From NCBI GenBank assembly GCA_015494465.1, contig WGBD01000010.1, positions 1 to 47,205 of the forward strand: a stretch of 47,205 bases of DNA, read 5' to 3'. Below, piece by piece: positions 1 through 6,995 of this stretch; position 1 is the stretch's first letter; the number at the start of each line of letters is the position of its first letter. Both the position numbers and the translations under genes were made by a program. The notes beneath the pieces are model-generated. The model saw nothing but the letters and a program-made list of their open reading frames with translations, had not been told where the DNA came from and searched no databases. The stretch is from Candidatus Omnitrophota bacterium (GTDB taxonomy: Bacteria; Omnitrophota; Gorgyraeia; S143-82).

Positions 1-1
1 G

Positions 2-478
2 TTGATAGGCGGACCGGTGAAAGGGTTTGACATGGCCCAACCCCTTATGGGAGAACTGATTTCAGTTTTGGAAAAGCTGTCAGAGGATGTGTTGATTACC
101 ACCTCCCGCCGCACCCCGGGATGGATAGAGGAGTGGTTGAGGGGGAGGGAATTCAAATACAAGGTAATTGCAAACGATTTCAATCCCGAGGGGGCGGTGG
201 ATGCCATACTGTCCCGGGCGGAGAGGTCGTTGGTGACCCCTGATAGCGCTTCCATGATAGCAGAGGCCCTTGCCAGCGGGAAGGCGGTGGGGGTGTGGGC
301 ACCGGTACTGCCGGCTGGCAAGCACGGGAGGTTGGTCTCTGCGCTGATCTCAAAGGGGGCCCTGACGAGGATCCGGGATGGGAAGGACCTGGAGAGGTTT
401 GTCGCTGGGGACCTTGGGGGCCGGGCACAGGCGGGTTTGGATCTGGTCCGTATCCTTCAGGAACGCATACAATTTTGA
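2..478 (+). CDS. ELM1-like (DUF1022) protein, 3' part only
   Basis: The gene runs in from the left edge, so only the last 158 codons are visible and the true start is missing. The fragment begins with a GGP motif. It continues with ITTSRRTP and an SLVTPDSASMIAEALASGK segment, a pattern typical of the C-terminal half of the bacterial mitochondrial-fission-ELM1-like family (DUF1022), which has a glycosyltransferase-B-like fold. In bacteria the family often sits near lipopolysaccharide or nucleotide-sugar genes; its biochemical role is not well established. The segment after the S/T-x-DS motif resembles the donor-nucleotide region of GT-B enzymes. It ends 85 bp before the next gene, with a promoter in that gap, so it closes an upstream transcription unit. 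Family call from motifs only. Confidence 0.6.
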   Translation: MIGGPVKGFDMAQPLMGELISVLEKLSEDVLITTSRRTPGWIEEWLRGREFKYKVIANDFNPEGAVDAILSRAERSLVTPDSASMIAEALASGKAVGVWAPVLPAGKHGRLVSALISKGALTRIRDGKDLERFVAGDLGGRAQAGLDLVRILQERIQF

Positions 479-510
479 ACGAATTTAAAACATTTTATTT
501 TCTGCTCAAT

Positions 511-539
511 TTGACAACTGGGTTGGTGTGTGTTATTCT
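511..539 (+). promoter_or_regulatory. Sigma-70-type promoter for the PilZ cluster
   Basis: TTGACA at 511-516 is separated by exactly 17 bp from TATTCT at 534-539. An AT-rich tract (481-510) precedes it and could act as an UP element. The expected transcription start is near 546, about 18 nt before the GTG start of the first PilZ gene. The -10 region (GTGTTATTCTTAAA) closely resembles the one before the GH26 gene at 22867. Confidence 0.7.
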
Positions 540-563
540 TAAATAGATTTGGGAGGGATTGGG

Positions 564-914
564 GTGACGAAACGGCAAGAGAGACGCAGGTATCCGCGAT
601 GGCAACTGCGCGTTCCCGTACGCTTCAAGGTGCAAGGTAGACCGCAAGTGTTCTCTGGCTCTTTGTCTAGGGATGTAAGCGCCGGTGGTATAAGGGTTTT
701 GACCGACCAGTTTCTGCCGAAGGATACCCCTCTGGAGCTGGAACTGTTCTTGGAGCCCTTCAAACGGCTAATCCCGGCAAGGGCCAGGGTGGTGTGGTTG
801 GAGCAGGTCCCTTACAGGGACGACGCCTATCAGATGGGATTGGAGTTCTCTTACATAGAGCCGTTGCACCGCAAGGACATAATGAAGCTCGGGGAGGCAT
901 ACGGTAAAAACTAA
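564..914 (+). CDS. PilZ domain protein
   Basis: A 116-residue protein made almost entirely of one PilZ domain, the usual cyclic-di-GMP receptor fold. The N-terminal arginine cluster (RQERRRYPR) and the D-x-S-x-x-G motif (SRDVSAGGIRV) are the two ligand-contacting elements, and both are present. I placed the start at GTG 564 because GGGAGG at 551-556 is 7 nt upstream; the longer reading from TTG 549 would place the Shine-Dalgarno sequence inside the gene. It lies directly behind a good promoter and is followed 13 bp later by a small zinc-ribbon gene and then a second PilZ gene, so the three are likely co-transcribed. No output domain is attached, so it probably works by binding a partner. Partner unknown. 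Confidence 0.88.
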   Translation: MTKRQERRRYPRWQLRVPVRFKVQGRPQVFSGSLSRDVSAGGIRVLTDQFLPKDTPLELELFLEPFKRLIPARARVVWLEQVPYRDDAYQMGLEFSYIEPLHRKDIMKLGEAYGKN

Positions 915-927
915 GGAGGGGGTCTAG

Positions 928-1107
928 ATGAGTGAAGAGACTGCGGTGGTGAGGCGTACTAAGTCGACGAACTGCGCCTTCTGTGGGAAGTTGGTGCGCA
1001 GGATAAAGATGTATTATCGCAATGGCAAGTACTATTGCAGTAAGCGCTGTTTCAAGAAGATGCAGGAGAAGTTGGCCAAAGAGAAGGAGTCGGAGCAGGC
1101 GAGTTAG
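928..1107 (+). CDS. Small CxxC/CxxxC zinc-ribbon protein (59 aa)
   Basis: An intact reading frame of 59 codons starts at ATG 928, 8 nt after the Shine-Dalgarno-like AAGGAGGGGG (913-919 region), and ends with TAG at 1105-1107. The product has two cysteine pairs, C16-x2-C19 and C37-x3-C41, spaced 17 residues apart, with aromatic residues between them (MYYRNGKYYCSKRC). This is the shape of a TRASH- or YHS-like treble-clef zinc site. The rest is strongly basic with a charged C-terminal helix. It sits between two PilZ genes with short gaps on both sides, so it is probably expressed with them. It could be a metal-binding adaptor or a nucleic-acid-binding protein; nothing in the sequence decides which. 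Confidence 0.8.
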   Translation: MSEETAVVRRTKSTNCAFCGKLVRRIKMYYRNGKYYCSKRCFKKMQEKLAKEKESEQAS

Positions 1108-1129
1108 TTATCGAGGGGAGGCGATAGCG

Positions 1130-1492
1130 ATGGCGAGTGTAGTGGAGAGAAGACGGCACAAGAGGGTGAATTCCCGTCTGCCATTGAAACTGCGGGAGGG
1201 AGATTACGACTTCATCACCGAGACCAAGAACGTCAGTTGTAGCGGTGCCTATTGCGAGGTCAACCGCTATCTGCCTCCTCTTACTAAGGTGGAGATCACC
1301 CTCGTCTTCCCCAAGGGCAACGGTGAGACGGAGTCGGTCTCCTGTAAGGGTATAGTGGTGAGAACCGACCACATGCCTTACAGCAACGGGACCAATCACT
1401 ACTGCGTTGCTATCTACTTCTCTGAGATCAGCAAGGCAGACATGAGCAAGCTCAACGCCTTCGTGGAGTCGCAGGCCTCTCATCTCAACTGA
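1130..1492 (+). CDS. PilZ domain protein, second copy
   Basis: A 120-residue PilZ protein. The start at ATG 1130 is supported by AGGGGAGG at 1114-1121; a longer in-frame reading begins at 1022 but overlaps the zinc-ribbon gene and is not needed. The arginine motif is ERRRHKR at the N-terminus. The second motif reads NVSCSGAYCEV, where the usual D/N-x-S-x-x-G is kept (N-V-S-C-S-G). It carries four cysteines (two in that motif region, then S-C-K-G and Y-C-V-A), unlike the first copy, which has none. The protein likely binds cyclic di-GMP and is the partner or paralogue of the gene at 564. The stop overlaps the start region of the next gene, pointing to translational coupling. Confidence 0.87.
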   Translation: MASVVERRRHKRVNSRLPLKLREGDYDFITETKNVSCSGAYCEVNRYLPPLTKVEITLVFPKGNGETESVSCKGIVVRTDHMPYSNGTNHYCVAIYFSEISKADMSKLNAFVESQASHLN

Positions 1493-1496
1493 TGCG

Positions 1497-2051
1497 GTGG
1501 CGCGCAGGGCGGAGTTAGGACTCCTTATCGTCGGTTTGATATTCGATTCCCGCATTCCCTTTCCCGATGTGTTGCAATCTCTGGAGTCCCGCTGGGGGGA
1601 GGTGGCCTTTCTTTCCCCGGTCTGGGACTTCTCAAAAGTAACCGATTACTACGCGGAGGAGATGGGGGCTTCCCTACTCCGGAGGTTCGTGGTCTTCGAT
1701 AGGCCGATAATCCCGGTGGATCTGATAGGCATAAAGCACGAGGCAGAGAAAATAGAGGATGCCTATCGCCGGGAGAACGGCGGACGGACGGTTAATGTGG
1801 ATCCGGGATTCCTCTCCGGGGACAAACTCCTCTTGGCCAGCCACAAGAACCACTATCACCGGATATATCTGGGAGAAGGCGTCTTCGTGGAGTTGACTCT
1901 TGCCTTCTGTCGGGGGAGGTGGCGCGCTTTGGAGTGGACCTATCCGGACTTCCGGGACATTTATGTAGAGTGGTTTGCCTCTATAAGGCAGGGCGTGAGA
2001 GAGGGGATCTTCAATCATCGGAGGAAAGGTGTTCAAGAGGGTCGTGGTTAA
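1497..2051 (+). CDS. DUF4416 family protein
   Basis: A 184-residue cytoplasmic protein. It matches what I recall of DUF4416: an opening GLLIVGLIF strand, then a TDYYAEEMG motif, then IGIKHEAEKIE, VNVDPGFLSGDKLLLAS, HRIYLGEGVFVELTL and EWTYPDFRDIYVEWF. Function is not established; the family is found in thermophiles and deltaproteobacteria. No Shine-Dalgarno sequence precedes GTG 1497. The upstream PilZ stop codon lies only 5 nt before, so translation probably depends on coupling. Its 3' end overlaps the murB start by 23 bp, which ties the PilZ cluster to the cell-wall operon. Confidence 0.75.
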   Translation: MARRAELGLLIVGLIFDSRIPFPDVLQSLESRWGEVAFLSPVWDFSKVTDYYAEEMGASLLRRFVVFDRPIIPVDLIGIKHEAEKIEDAYRRENGGRTVNVDPGFLSGDKLLLASHKNHYHRIYLGEGVFVELTLAFCRGRWRALEWTYPDFRDIYVEWFASIRQGVREGIFNHRRKGVQEGRG

Positions 2052-2874
2052 GGAATTGGTGAGTCTTAAGAACAGCACCTCCTTCCGGATAGGGGGCAAG
2101 GCCCGTTATCTGGTGATTGCCAACGACGAGGAAGACCTGAGGGGCGCGCTGGAGCTGGCCTCGGGCGTTGGTCTGCCTTGGATGGTCCTGGGGGGAGGGA
2201 CGAATCTCCTCTTGGCAGAGGGGATCTTGAACTATGTCTTTATCCGCTTGGGTAGGGGGTTCGTGGGGGTCAATGCGGTGGAAGGAGGGCGCTTAGAGGT
2301 GGGGGCAGGGACCCCGGTGGAGAGACTCGTAAGGTTGAAACCCTGCGAGTTTTCTATATTTTTTGGTTTGCCGGGGACGGTAGGGGGAGGCCTAAAGGGC
2401 AATGCGGGGGTGCGGATCGGGAATAGGTATGTGGGCCTCTTGGATGCCTGTGAGAGGGTGAAGGTGCTGAGGCCGGATGGGGCTGTCCTCTGGATAGATG
2501 CGAAGGACCTGCCAAAGGGATACCGATACTCGGGCATAGATGGTATCATATTATCTGCTGTTTTTGACCCGGGGAGACTGCAGGAGTTTTGGGGTGTGAT
2601 ACCCCAACGGCCGGTAGTGGAGCCGTTCCCCAATGCGGGATGCGTCTTTAAGAATCCCTCTCCGGACCTTAGCGCGGGGAGGTTGATTGAGGAGTTGGGA
2701 TTTAAGGGGGTCAGGCGTGGGGATGCGATGGTCTCCCGACTCCACGCCAACTTCGTCCTCAATGTGGGTAATGCAAGGTTCGATGATACGATGGGACTCA
2801 TTGAGGAGATTCGGAGTAGGGCAAAGCAGGAACGGGGTATAGATCTGCAACTCGAGATAAAGGTGGTGCGGTGA
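2029..2874 (+). CDS. murB: UDP-N-acetylenolpyruvoylglucosamine reductase
   Basis: MurB reduces UDP-GlcNAc-enolpyruvate to UDP-MurNAc with NADPH and FAD in cytosolic peptidoglycan synthesis. FAD-binding elements are visible: TSFRIGGKARYLV, WMVLGGGTNLLL and GLPGTVGGGLKGNAG. The 281-residue length and lack of the extra loop fit the type II (Bacillus-like) class. The active-site motif reads NAGCVFKNP, so the usual proton-donating serine is a cysteine (residue 205); the rest of the motif and the final ANFVLN block are normal. Start GTG 2029 has GAGG at 2021-2024 just upstream. The gene overlaps DUF4416 by 23 bp and ddl by 4 bp (GTGA), the tight packing of a cell-wall operon. Confidence 0.95.
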   Translation: MFKRVVVKELVSLKNSTSFRIGGKARYLVIANDEEDLRGALELASGVGLPWMVLGGGTNLLLAEGILNYVFIRLGRGFVGVNAVEGGRLEVGAGTPVERLVRLKPCEFSIFFGLPGTVGGGLKGNAGVRIGNRYVGLLDACERVKVLRPDGAVLWIDAKDLPKGYRYSGIDGIILSAVFDPGRLQEFWGVIPQRPVVEPFPNAGCVFKNPSPDLSAGRLIEELGFKGVRRGDAMVSRLHANFVLNVGNARFDDTMGLIEEIRSRAKQERGIDLQLEIKVVR

Positions 2875-3782
2875 AGGTAGCGGTGCTTATGGGGGGCACC
2901 TCCCCGGAGAGTCAGGTCTCTTTGAAGTCGGGCAGGGCGGTGGCCGAGGCCCTGCGGAGGGTGGGCCACGAGGTGTGGGATGTGGTGGTGGAACGGGAGG
3001 AAGAGGACTACCTTAGGGCGCACATCCCCTCGGATGTGGACCTGGTCTTTATTGCCATGCACGGGGGCGCGGGTGAGGACGGGAGGGTGCAGGAACTCTT
3101 GGAGGGGATGGGCCTTGCCTATACGGGCTCTGGTCCCCAGGCGAGCAGGATGGCCATGGACAAGGTCCTGTCCCGCAGGAGGTTTTCGGAGGCCGGTCTG
3201 CCCCAGCCGGAGTTCGTGGTCTGGGAGAAAGGCAAGGACAATCCTAGTCCGGAGTTTGGCCTGCCGTGGGTGGTAAAGCCCTCGTCGGCAGGCTCGAGCA
3301 TTGGGCTGTCTCTGGTGAGGGAAGAGGAAGAACTCTTGCCTGCCTTGGAGAGGGCCTACGAGATCTCTGCCCAGGTGTTGGTAGAGGAGTACATCAAAGG
3401 GGTGGAGATAACCGTTGGGATAGTGGGAGATCGTGCCTTTGAGGTTGTTGAGGTGGTCCCAGTGCATTCGCAGGTCTTCGACTACCGTTCCAAGTACACC
3501 CACGGAGAGACGGAGTACATCATACCTGCCCGGATCAGCGAGGAGGATCGGGCCTTGGCGAAAGAGACCGCCAGAAAGGCCTTTTCCTCTCTTGGTTGTC
3601 GGGACTTCGGCCGGGTGGACATGATATTTGCAGAGGAAGGGCCGGTGGTGTTGGAGGTGAATACCATTCCAGGTATGACGGAATTGAGTCTTCTGCCCAT
3701 GGCCTGCAGGTACGAGGGTATTGGGTTTGAGGTTTTGTGCCAGCGCATATGTGAACTGGCATTGAAGAGGAGTGAGGGCTGA
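2871..3782 (+). CDS. ddl: D-alanine--D-alanine ligase
   Basis: Ddl joins two D-alanines with ATP for the peptidoglycan stem peptide. The 303-residue product is of normal length. It has the N-terminal LMGGTSPES loop and HGGAGEDGRVQ. The ATP-grasp core is present (VVKPSSAGSSIGLSLV, then EEYIKGVEITVG), as are the flexible loop YRSKYTHGETEYIIPA and the metal site GRVDMIF...LEVNTIPGMTELSLLP. It starts at GTG 2871 inside the murB stop codon (GTGA), which implies coupled translation, and ends one base before ftsQ. Placement between murB and ftsQ is the classic division/cell-wall order. Confidence 0.96.
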   Translation: MKVAVLMGGTSPESQVSLKSGRAVAEALRRVGHEVWDVVVEREEEDYLRAHIPSDVDLVFIAMHGGAGEDGRVQELLEGMGLAYTGSGPQASRMAMDKVLSRRRFSEAGLPQPEFVVWEKGKDNPSPEFGLPWVVKPSSAGSSIGLSLVREEEELLPALERAYEISAQVLVEEYIKGVEITVGIVGDRAFEVVEVVPVHSQVFDYRSKYTHGETEYIIPARISEEDRALAKETARKAFSSLGCRDFGRVDMIFAEEGPVVLEVNTIPGMTELSLLPMACRYEGIGFEVLCQRICELALKRSEG

Positions 3783-3783
3783 G

Positions 3784-4554
3784 ATGGGAAAGGGCAGGCG
3801 GAAGAGGCCTTCAAATACTGCGGAGGGATTAAGGCGCTTCCTTCCGTGGTTGGTGAAGGTGGGGCTTGCCCTCGGGTTGATAGGTCTGTGTCTCTTTGGG
3901 GTGTACCTTGCGGTCTTCAAGAATCCGGTGTTTGCGGTGAAGGAGGTCAAGTCCAATGTGCCCTTGCCTGCAGAGGTAAAATTGGAGGTCTACGGGCAGA
4001 ACATATTTTCCCTGTCTCTGCCCCGGATATACGAGGAATTGTTGGAGCGCTATCCGTTTTCCAAAAAGATAGAGATACAGAAGGTCCTCCCTAACGAGGT
4101 GCGGGTGTTCGTCCTTAGGCGCAGGCCGGTCTTCTTCGTCAGGCGTTCGGGCCTGCTCTATCCTATTGACGAGGAGGGGTACGTCTTGGAGGTGAACAGC
4201 GACCTTCCCCGGGAGGTAATCGAACTGCGTTTGGATCCGGATACCCCCTTAAAAGAAGGAGAGGTGGTGGAGTCCGAGGCGGTATTCTCCGCCCTGGAGT
4301 TGTGGAGGGCCCTGCGGAAGCTCAAGTTGACGGAGGTCTTTGACTTCGAATACATAGACGCCCAACAGCCTTACGAGTTGCGGGTAAAGTTGAGGAAAGG
4401 ACCGTTGTGGAAGATACGGGGCGGGAATTACGAGGAGAAGTTGAAGGTCTTCAAGGAGAGGCTCCTCAATACCTTCCTTGAGGACCTTCCTCGCATGGGG
4501 CCGGACAGTTATGTCTTGTTTCTGGAGGACGGCACCATCACCGTGAACCCTTGA
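3784..4554 (+). CDS. ftsQ: Cell division protein FtsQ (POTRA domain)
   Basis: A 256-residue bitopic membrane protein. The N-terminus is basic (GKGRRKRPS), followed by one membrane span (residues about 22-45, VKVGLALGLIGLCLFGVYLAVF). A periplasmic POTRA domain follows, starting at KNPVFAVKEVKSN and including the LLERYPFSKKIEIQKVLPNEVRVFVLRRRPVFFV stretch; a PIDEEGYVL segment marks the beta domain. FtsQ is a scaffold linking early and late divisome proteins. I chose ATG 3784, one base after the ddl stop, over GTG 3772 because GAGGG at 3774-3778 is suitably placed. Sequence identity to well-known FtsQ is low, so the call rests on topology, POTRA pattern and position. Confidence 0.85.
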   Translation: MGKGRRKRPSNTAEGLRRFLPWLVKVGLALGLIGLCLFGVYLAVFKNPVFAVKEVKSNVPLPAEVKLEVYGQNIFSLSLPRIYEELLERYPFSKKIEIQKVLPNEVRVFVLRRRPVFFVRRSGLLYPIDEEGYVLEVNSDLPREVIELRLDPDTPLKEGEVVESEAVFSALELWRALRKLKLTEVFDFEYIDAQQPYELRVKLRKGPLWKIRGGNYEEKLKVFKERLLNTFLEDLPRMGPDSYVLFLEDGTITVNP

Positions 4555-4559
4555 GGGAT

Positions 4560-5741
4560 ATGGCGGATCTCTTTCTCGACATCGGCGGTACGAGGGTGGT
4601 GTGGGGGGCACTTCCCGAGGAAGGCCTGCCTTTGGTGAAGGTGGTTCCCCTGCCGAGGTTGGGCGGATCGGAGGAAGAGGATCTCAATGTTGCCGTCCTT
4701 AAGGGATTGCATTCCTTGAGGCAGGAGTTGAACGAGTCGTTCAAGAAGGTCTGGGTCATCCTCGGGGTTGGGGACACCCTATCGCCTATGCGGATGAAGG
4801 AGGTCCGGTTGCTCTCTCCTAATAAACGGCTGCCCCTTAGGCCTTCCCATCTGGAGGCGATGCGGGTCAAGACCCTTTCCCGGGCGGTCTCTAAGGGGTA
4901 TGTGGTGGTGGACAGGGAATTGATAGAGGTAGAGGTGGACGGTATCTCCTATCCCGGGCTCCCCAAGGATAAGGGCTTGAGGGCCCATTCGGTGGTCCTG
5001 GCGGAGTACCTGATCGGGATAGAGTCCGCTAAGCGTTCCTGGATAAGGTCTCTCTTGAGGAAGGAGAGGTTGAAGCTGGAGGGGATCCTTCCGAGGGAGG
5101 TACTCATATCCAAGGCCTGTTTCTCCCAGAAGGAGATGGACAAGGGCGGGATCCTCATAGACATCGGTTTCAATCGCACGGTGGTGCTCTTCTGGAAGAG
5201 GGGGTGTTTGGTGGATGTGGCGGTCTTCCCTTACGGCGGTAAGGACCTCACCAGCTCCATTATGAAGGAGTTTGGCATCCCCTTTGGGGTGGCGGAGGAG
5301 TTCAAGCGGCGGTATGTGGATGTGGACTTTTTCCGTTCGGTGGAGGACAGGATCCGTCTGGATGTGGGGGGAAAGCGATTCGAGATATCCGGGTATCGTC
5401 TCTGCAAGGTGGTGCACGGTTGCATAGAAGGGATACTGGAGGAGGTGAAACGGCACCTGTTCTCCCGGGAGATAGTTCTGGACGATGTGGTGGTGGGGAT
5501 CACCGGGGGTGTGTGCATGCTGGACGGGGTGGTGGAGATGACCGAACACATACTCGGTCTGCCGACGAAGATGGCCTTCTCCAAGAATCAATCCTGCCTC
5601 CGGGCGATAAGCCCGGGCAGTCCCTATGCCCTGATAGCCGGGGCCTTTTGGAGGTATCGGGAGGGTAAGATAGACCTTTACAGTCCGACTTGGAAAGAGA
5701 AGGTGATGCTGGCCCTTAAGGAGTTGTGGGATTTCTTCTGA
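4560..5741 (+). CDS. FtsA-like actin-fold ATPase
   Basis: A 393-residue cytoplasmic protein of the actin/HSP70 superfamily. Phosphate-1 motif LDIGGTRVVWG is at the N-terminus and phosphate-2 motif GGILIDIGFNRTVVLF is near residue 200. The stretch PYGGKDLTSSIMKEFGIP and AEEFKRRYV matches the FtsA/PilM family, and an adenosine-motif-like GITGGVCMLDGVVEM follows. With ftsQ directly upstream, FtsA (membrane tether of FtsZ) is the natural reading. It differs from classic FtsA in its weak N-terminal similarity. No clear C-terminal amphipathic helix is seen apart from the aromatic end KVMLALKELWDFF, which could serve. No ftsZ follows. Start could also be TTG 4551, overlapping ftsQ. Confidence 0.7.
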   Translation: MADLFLDIGGTRVVWGALPEEGLPLVKVVPLPRLGGSEEEDLNVAVLKGLHSLRQELNESFKKVWVILGVGDTLSPMRMKEVRLLSPNKRLPLRPSHLEAMRVKTLSRAVSKGYVVVDRELIEVEVDGISYPGLPKDKGLRAHSVVLAEYLIGIESAKRSWIRSLLRKERLKLEGILPREVLISKACFSQKEMDKGGILIDIGFNRTVVLFWKRGCLVDVAVFPYGGKDLTSSIMKEFGIPFGVAEEFKRRYVDVDFFRSVEDRIRLDVGGKRFEISGYRLCKVVHGCIEGILEEVKRHLFSREIVLDDVVVGITGGVCMLDGVVEMTEHILGLPTKMAFSKNQSCLRAISPGSPYALIAGAFWRYREGKIDLYSPTWKEKVMLALKELWDFF

Positions 5742-6022
5742 TGAAGCGGTTTAGTGAGTTCGAAAAGGCGGTTTATAGGGAGGTCTTGAAGATACCCTTG
5801 GGTGAGGTCAGGACCTACGAAGAGATCGCCCAGGCCATTGGCAGGCCCAAGGCGGTGCGGGCGGTTGGGCAGGCCCTGAAAAGGAATCCCTTTCCCCTGA
5901 TCATCCCCTGCCACAGGGTGGTAGCGAAACGGGGGATCGGGGGCTACTCCCGAGGGGTCGAGAAGAAACGGCGTCTTTTGAGGTTGGAGTCCCGGGTAAA
6001 GGAGATGCTCTATGGCAGGTAA
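5741..6022 (+). CDS. ogt: Methylated-DNA--protein-cysteine methyltransferase, short form
   Basis: A 93-residue protein consisting only of the DNA-binding/active-site domain of O6-alkylguanine-DNA alkyltransferase. The acceptor motif IIPCHRVV is intact with Cys57, so it is not an alkyltransferase-like (ATL) protein, where this Cys is Trp. The RAVGQALKRNPFPL arginine-finger helix and the GGYSRGVEKKRRLL block are also present. The N-terminal RNase-H-like domain of full-length Ogt/Ada is absent, as in many short MGMTs. ATG 5741 shares its A with the ftsA-like stop codon (TGATG), so translation is coupled; the 3' end overlaps purM by 11 bp. The suicide repair reaction moves a methyl group from guanine O6 to the cysteine. 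Confidence 0.9.
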   Translation: MKRFSEFEKAVYREVLKIPLGEVRTYEEIAQAIGRPKAVRAVGQALKRNPFPLIIPCHRVVAKRGIGGYSRGVEKKRRLLRLESRVKEMLYGR

Positions 6023-6995
6023 GCGGAAGATTACCTATCGCTCCGCCGGGGTGGACATAAGGGGGGCGGAGAGGTTCGTCGACTTTATAGAGAAGAGGGT
6101 GGGGCTGGATAGGGGATTTGGTGCTCTGTATCCCCTGCCCAAGGGATTGGATAGGCCGGTATTGGTGTCTTCCACCGACGGGGTGGGGACGAAGTTGAAG
6201 TTGGCCTTCCTTTCGGGAAGGCACGACACCGTGGGGATAGATCTGGTGGCGATGAATGCAAACGACATCGTCTGCCGGGGGGCACGCCCGCTCTTTTTTC
6301 TGGACTACATCGCCTGTGGAAAGTTGGATGTCAGGGTCCTGAGGCGGGTGATAGAGGGTATTGCCCGGGGATGTGAGATGGCGGAGATGAGCTTGATAGG
6401 GGGGGAGACCGCGGAGATGCCCGGGTTCTATCCCGAAGGGGAGTACGACCTTTCGGGGTTTTGCGTGGGAGTGGTTGAGGCAAAGGACCTCCTGCCCCGA
6501 CGGGGGATAAAGGAGGGAGACCTCGTCGTAGGTTTGGCCTCCTCGGGTCTGCACAGCAACGGGTTCTCTCTAGTGAGGAAGGTCTTTCCCAAGCGGGAGA
6601 TCCTCAAGAGGATCGACGAGTTCCTGACTCCTACCCGGATATACTCCCCGCAGATCCTCGCTCTACTCAAGGAGTTTCCGGGGAAGGTCAAGCAGATAGC
6701 CCACATCACCGGTGGGGGATTCTATCTCAAGGCGATAAAGGGGATCCCCGAGGGCCTGGGGCTTAGATTTGACACGACTTCCTTTCCTATTCCTCCTATA
6801 TTCTCTGAAATACAGGAGCGGGCGGGGATGTCCAAGGAGGAGATGTTCTCTACCTTCAACATGGGGTTGGGGATGACCTTGGTGGTGTCCAGGCGCTGGG
6901 CGGATAAGGTGGTCTCGTTTCTGCGCAGGTGGCAGGATTGTTGGGTAGTGGGGGAGGTGGTGCGTGCAAGGTCGAGGGAACGGGTGCAGGTGTAG
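6012..6995 (+). CDS. purM: Phosphoribosylformylglycinamidine cyclo-ligase
   Basis: PurM (AIR synthetase) closes the imidazole ring in step 5 of purine synthesis using ATP. The 327-residue product shows the family signatures: YRSAGVDI at the start, VSSTDGVGTKLKLA, MNANDIVCRGARPLFFLDY, and LIGGETAEMPGFY. Further on are GLASSGLHSNGFSLVRKVF, AHITGGGF and STFNMGLGM. Length is slightly below the usual 340-350. It starts inside ogt (11 bp overlap) and its own last 32 bp overlap the start of the TonB receptor gene. No other pur genes are in the window. Confidence 0.95.
   Translation: MAGKRKITYRSAGVDIRGAERFVDFIEKRVGLDRGFGALYPLPKGLDRPVLVSSTDGVGTKLKLAFLSGRHDTVGIDLVAMNANDIVCRGARPLFFLDYIACGKLDVRVLRRVIEGIARGCEMAEMSLIGGETAEMPGFYPEGEYDLSGFCVGVVEAKDLLPRRGIKEGDLVVGLASSGLHSNGFSLVRKVFPKREILKRIDEFLTPTRIYSPQILALLKEFPGKVKQIAHITGGGFYLKAIKGIPEGLGLRFDTTSFPIPPIFSEIQERAGMSKEEMFSTFNMGLGMTLVVSRRWADKVVSFLRRWQDCWVVGEVVRARSRERVQV

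Noticed and set aside
2232-3956. 574-codon open frame on the minus strand across murB and ddl
   Set aside because: It lies antisense to two confidently identified genes, has no ribosome binding site or recognisable family, and its low-complexity Pro/Arg/His composition is what G-rich sense codons give in reverse.
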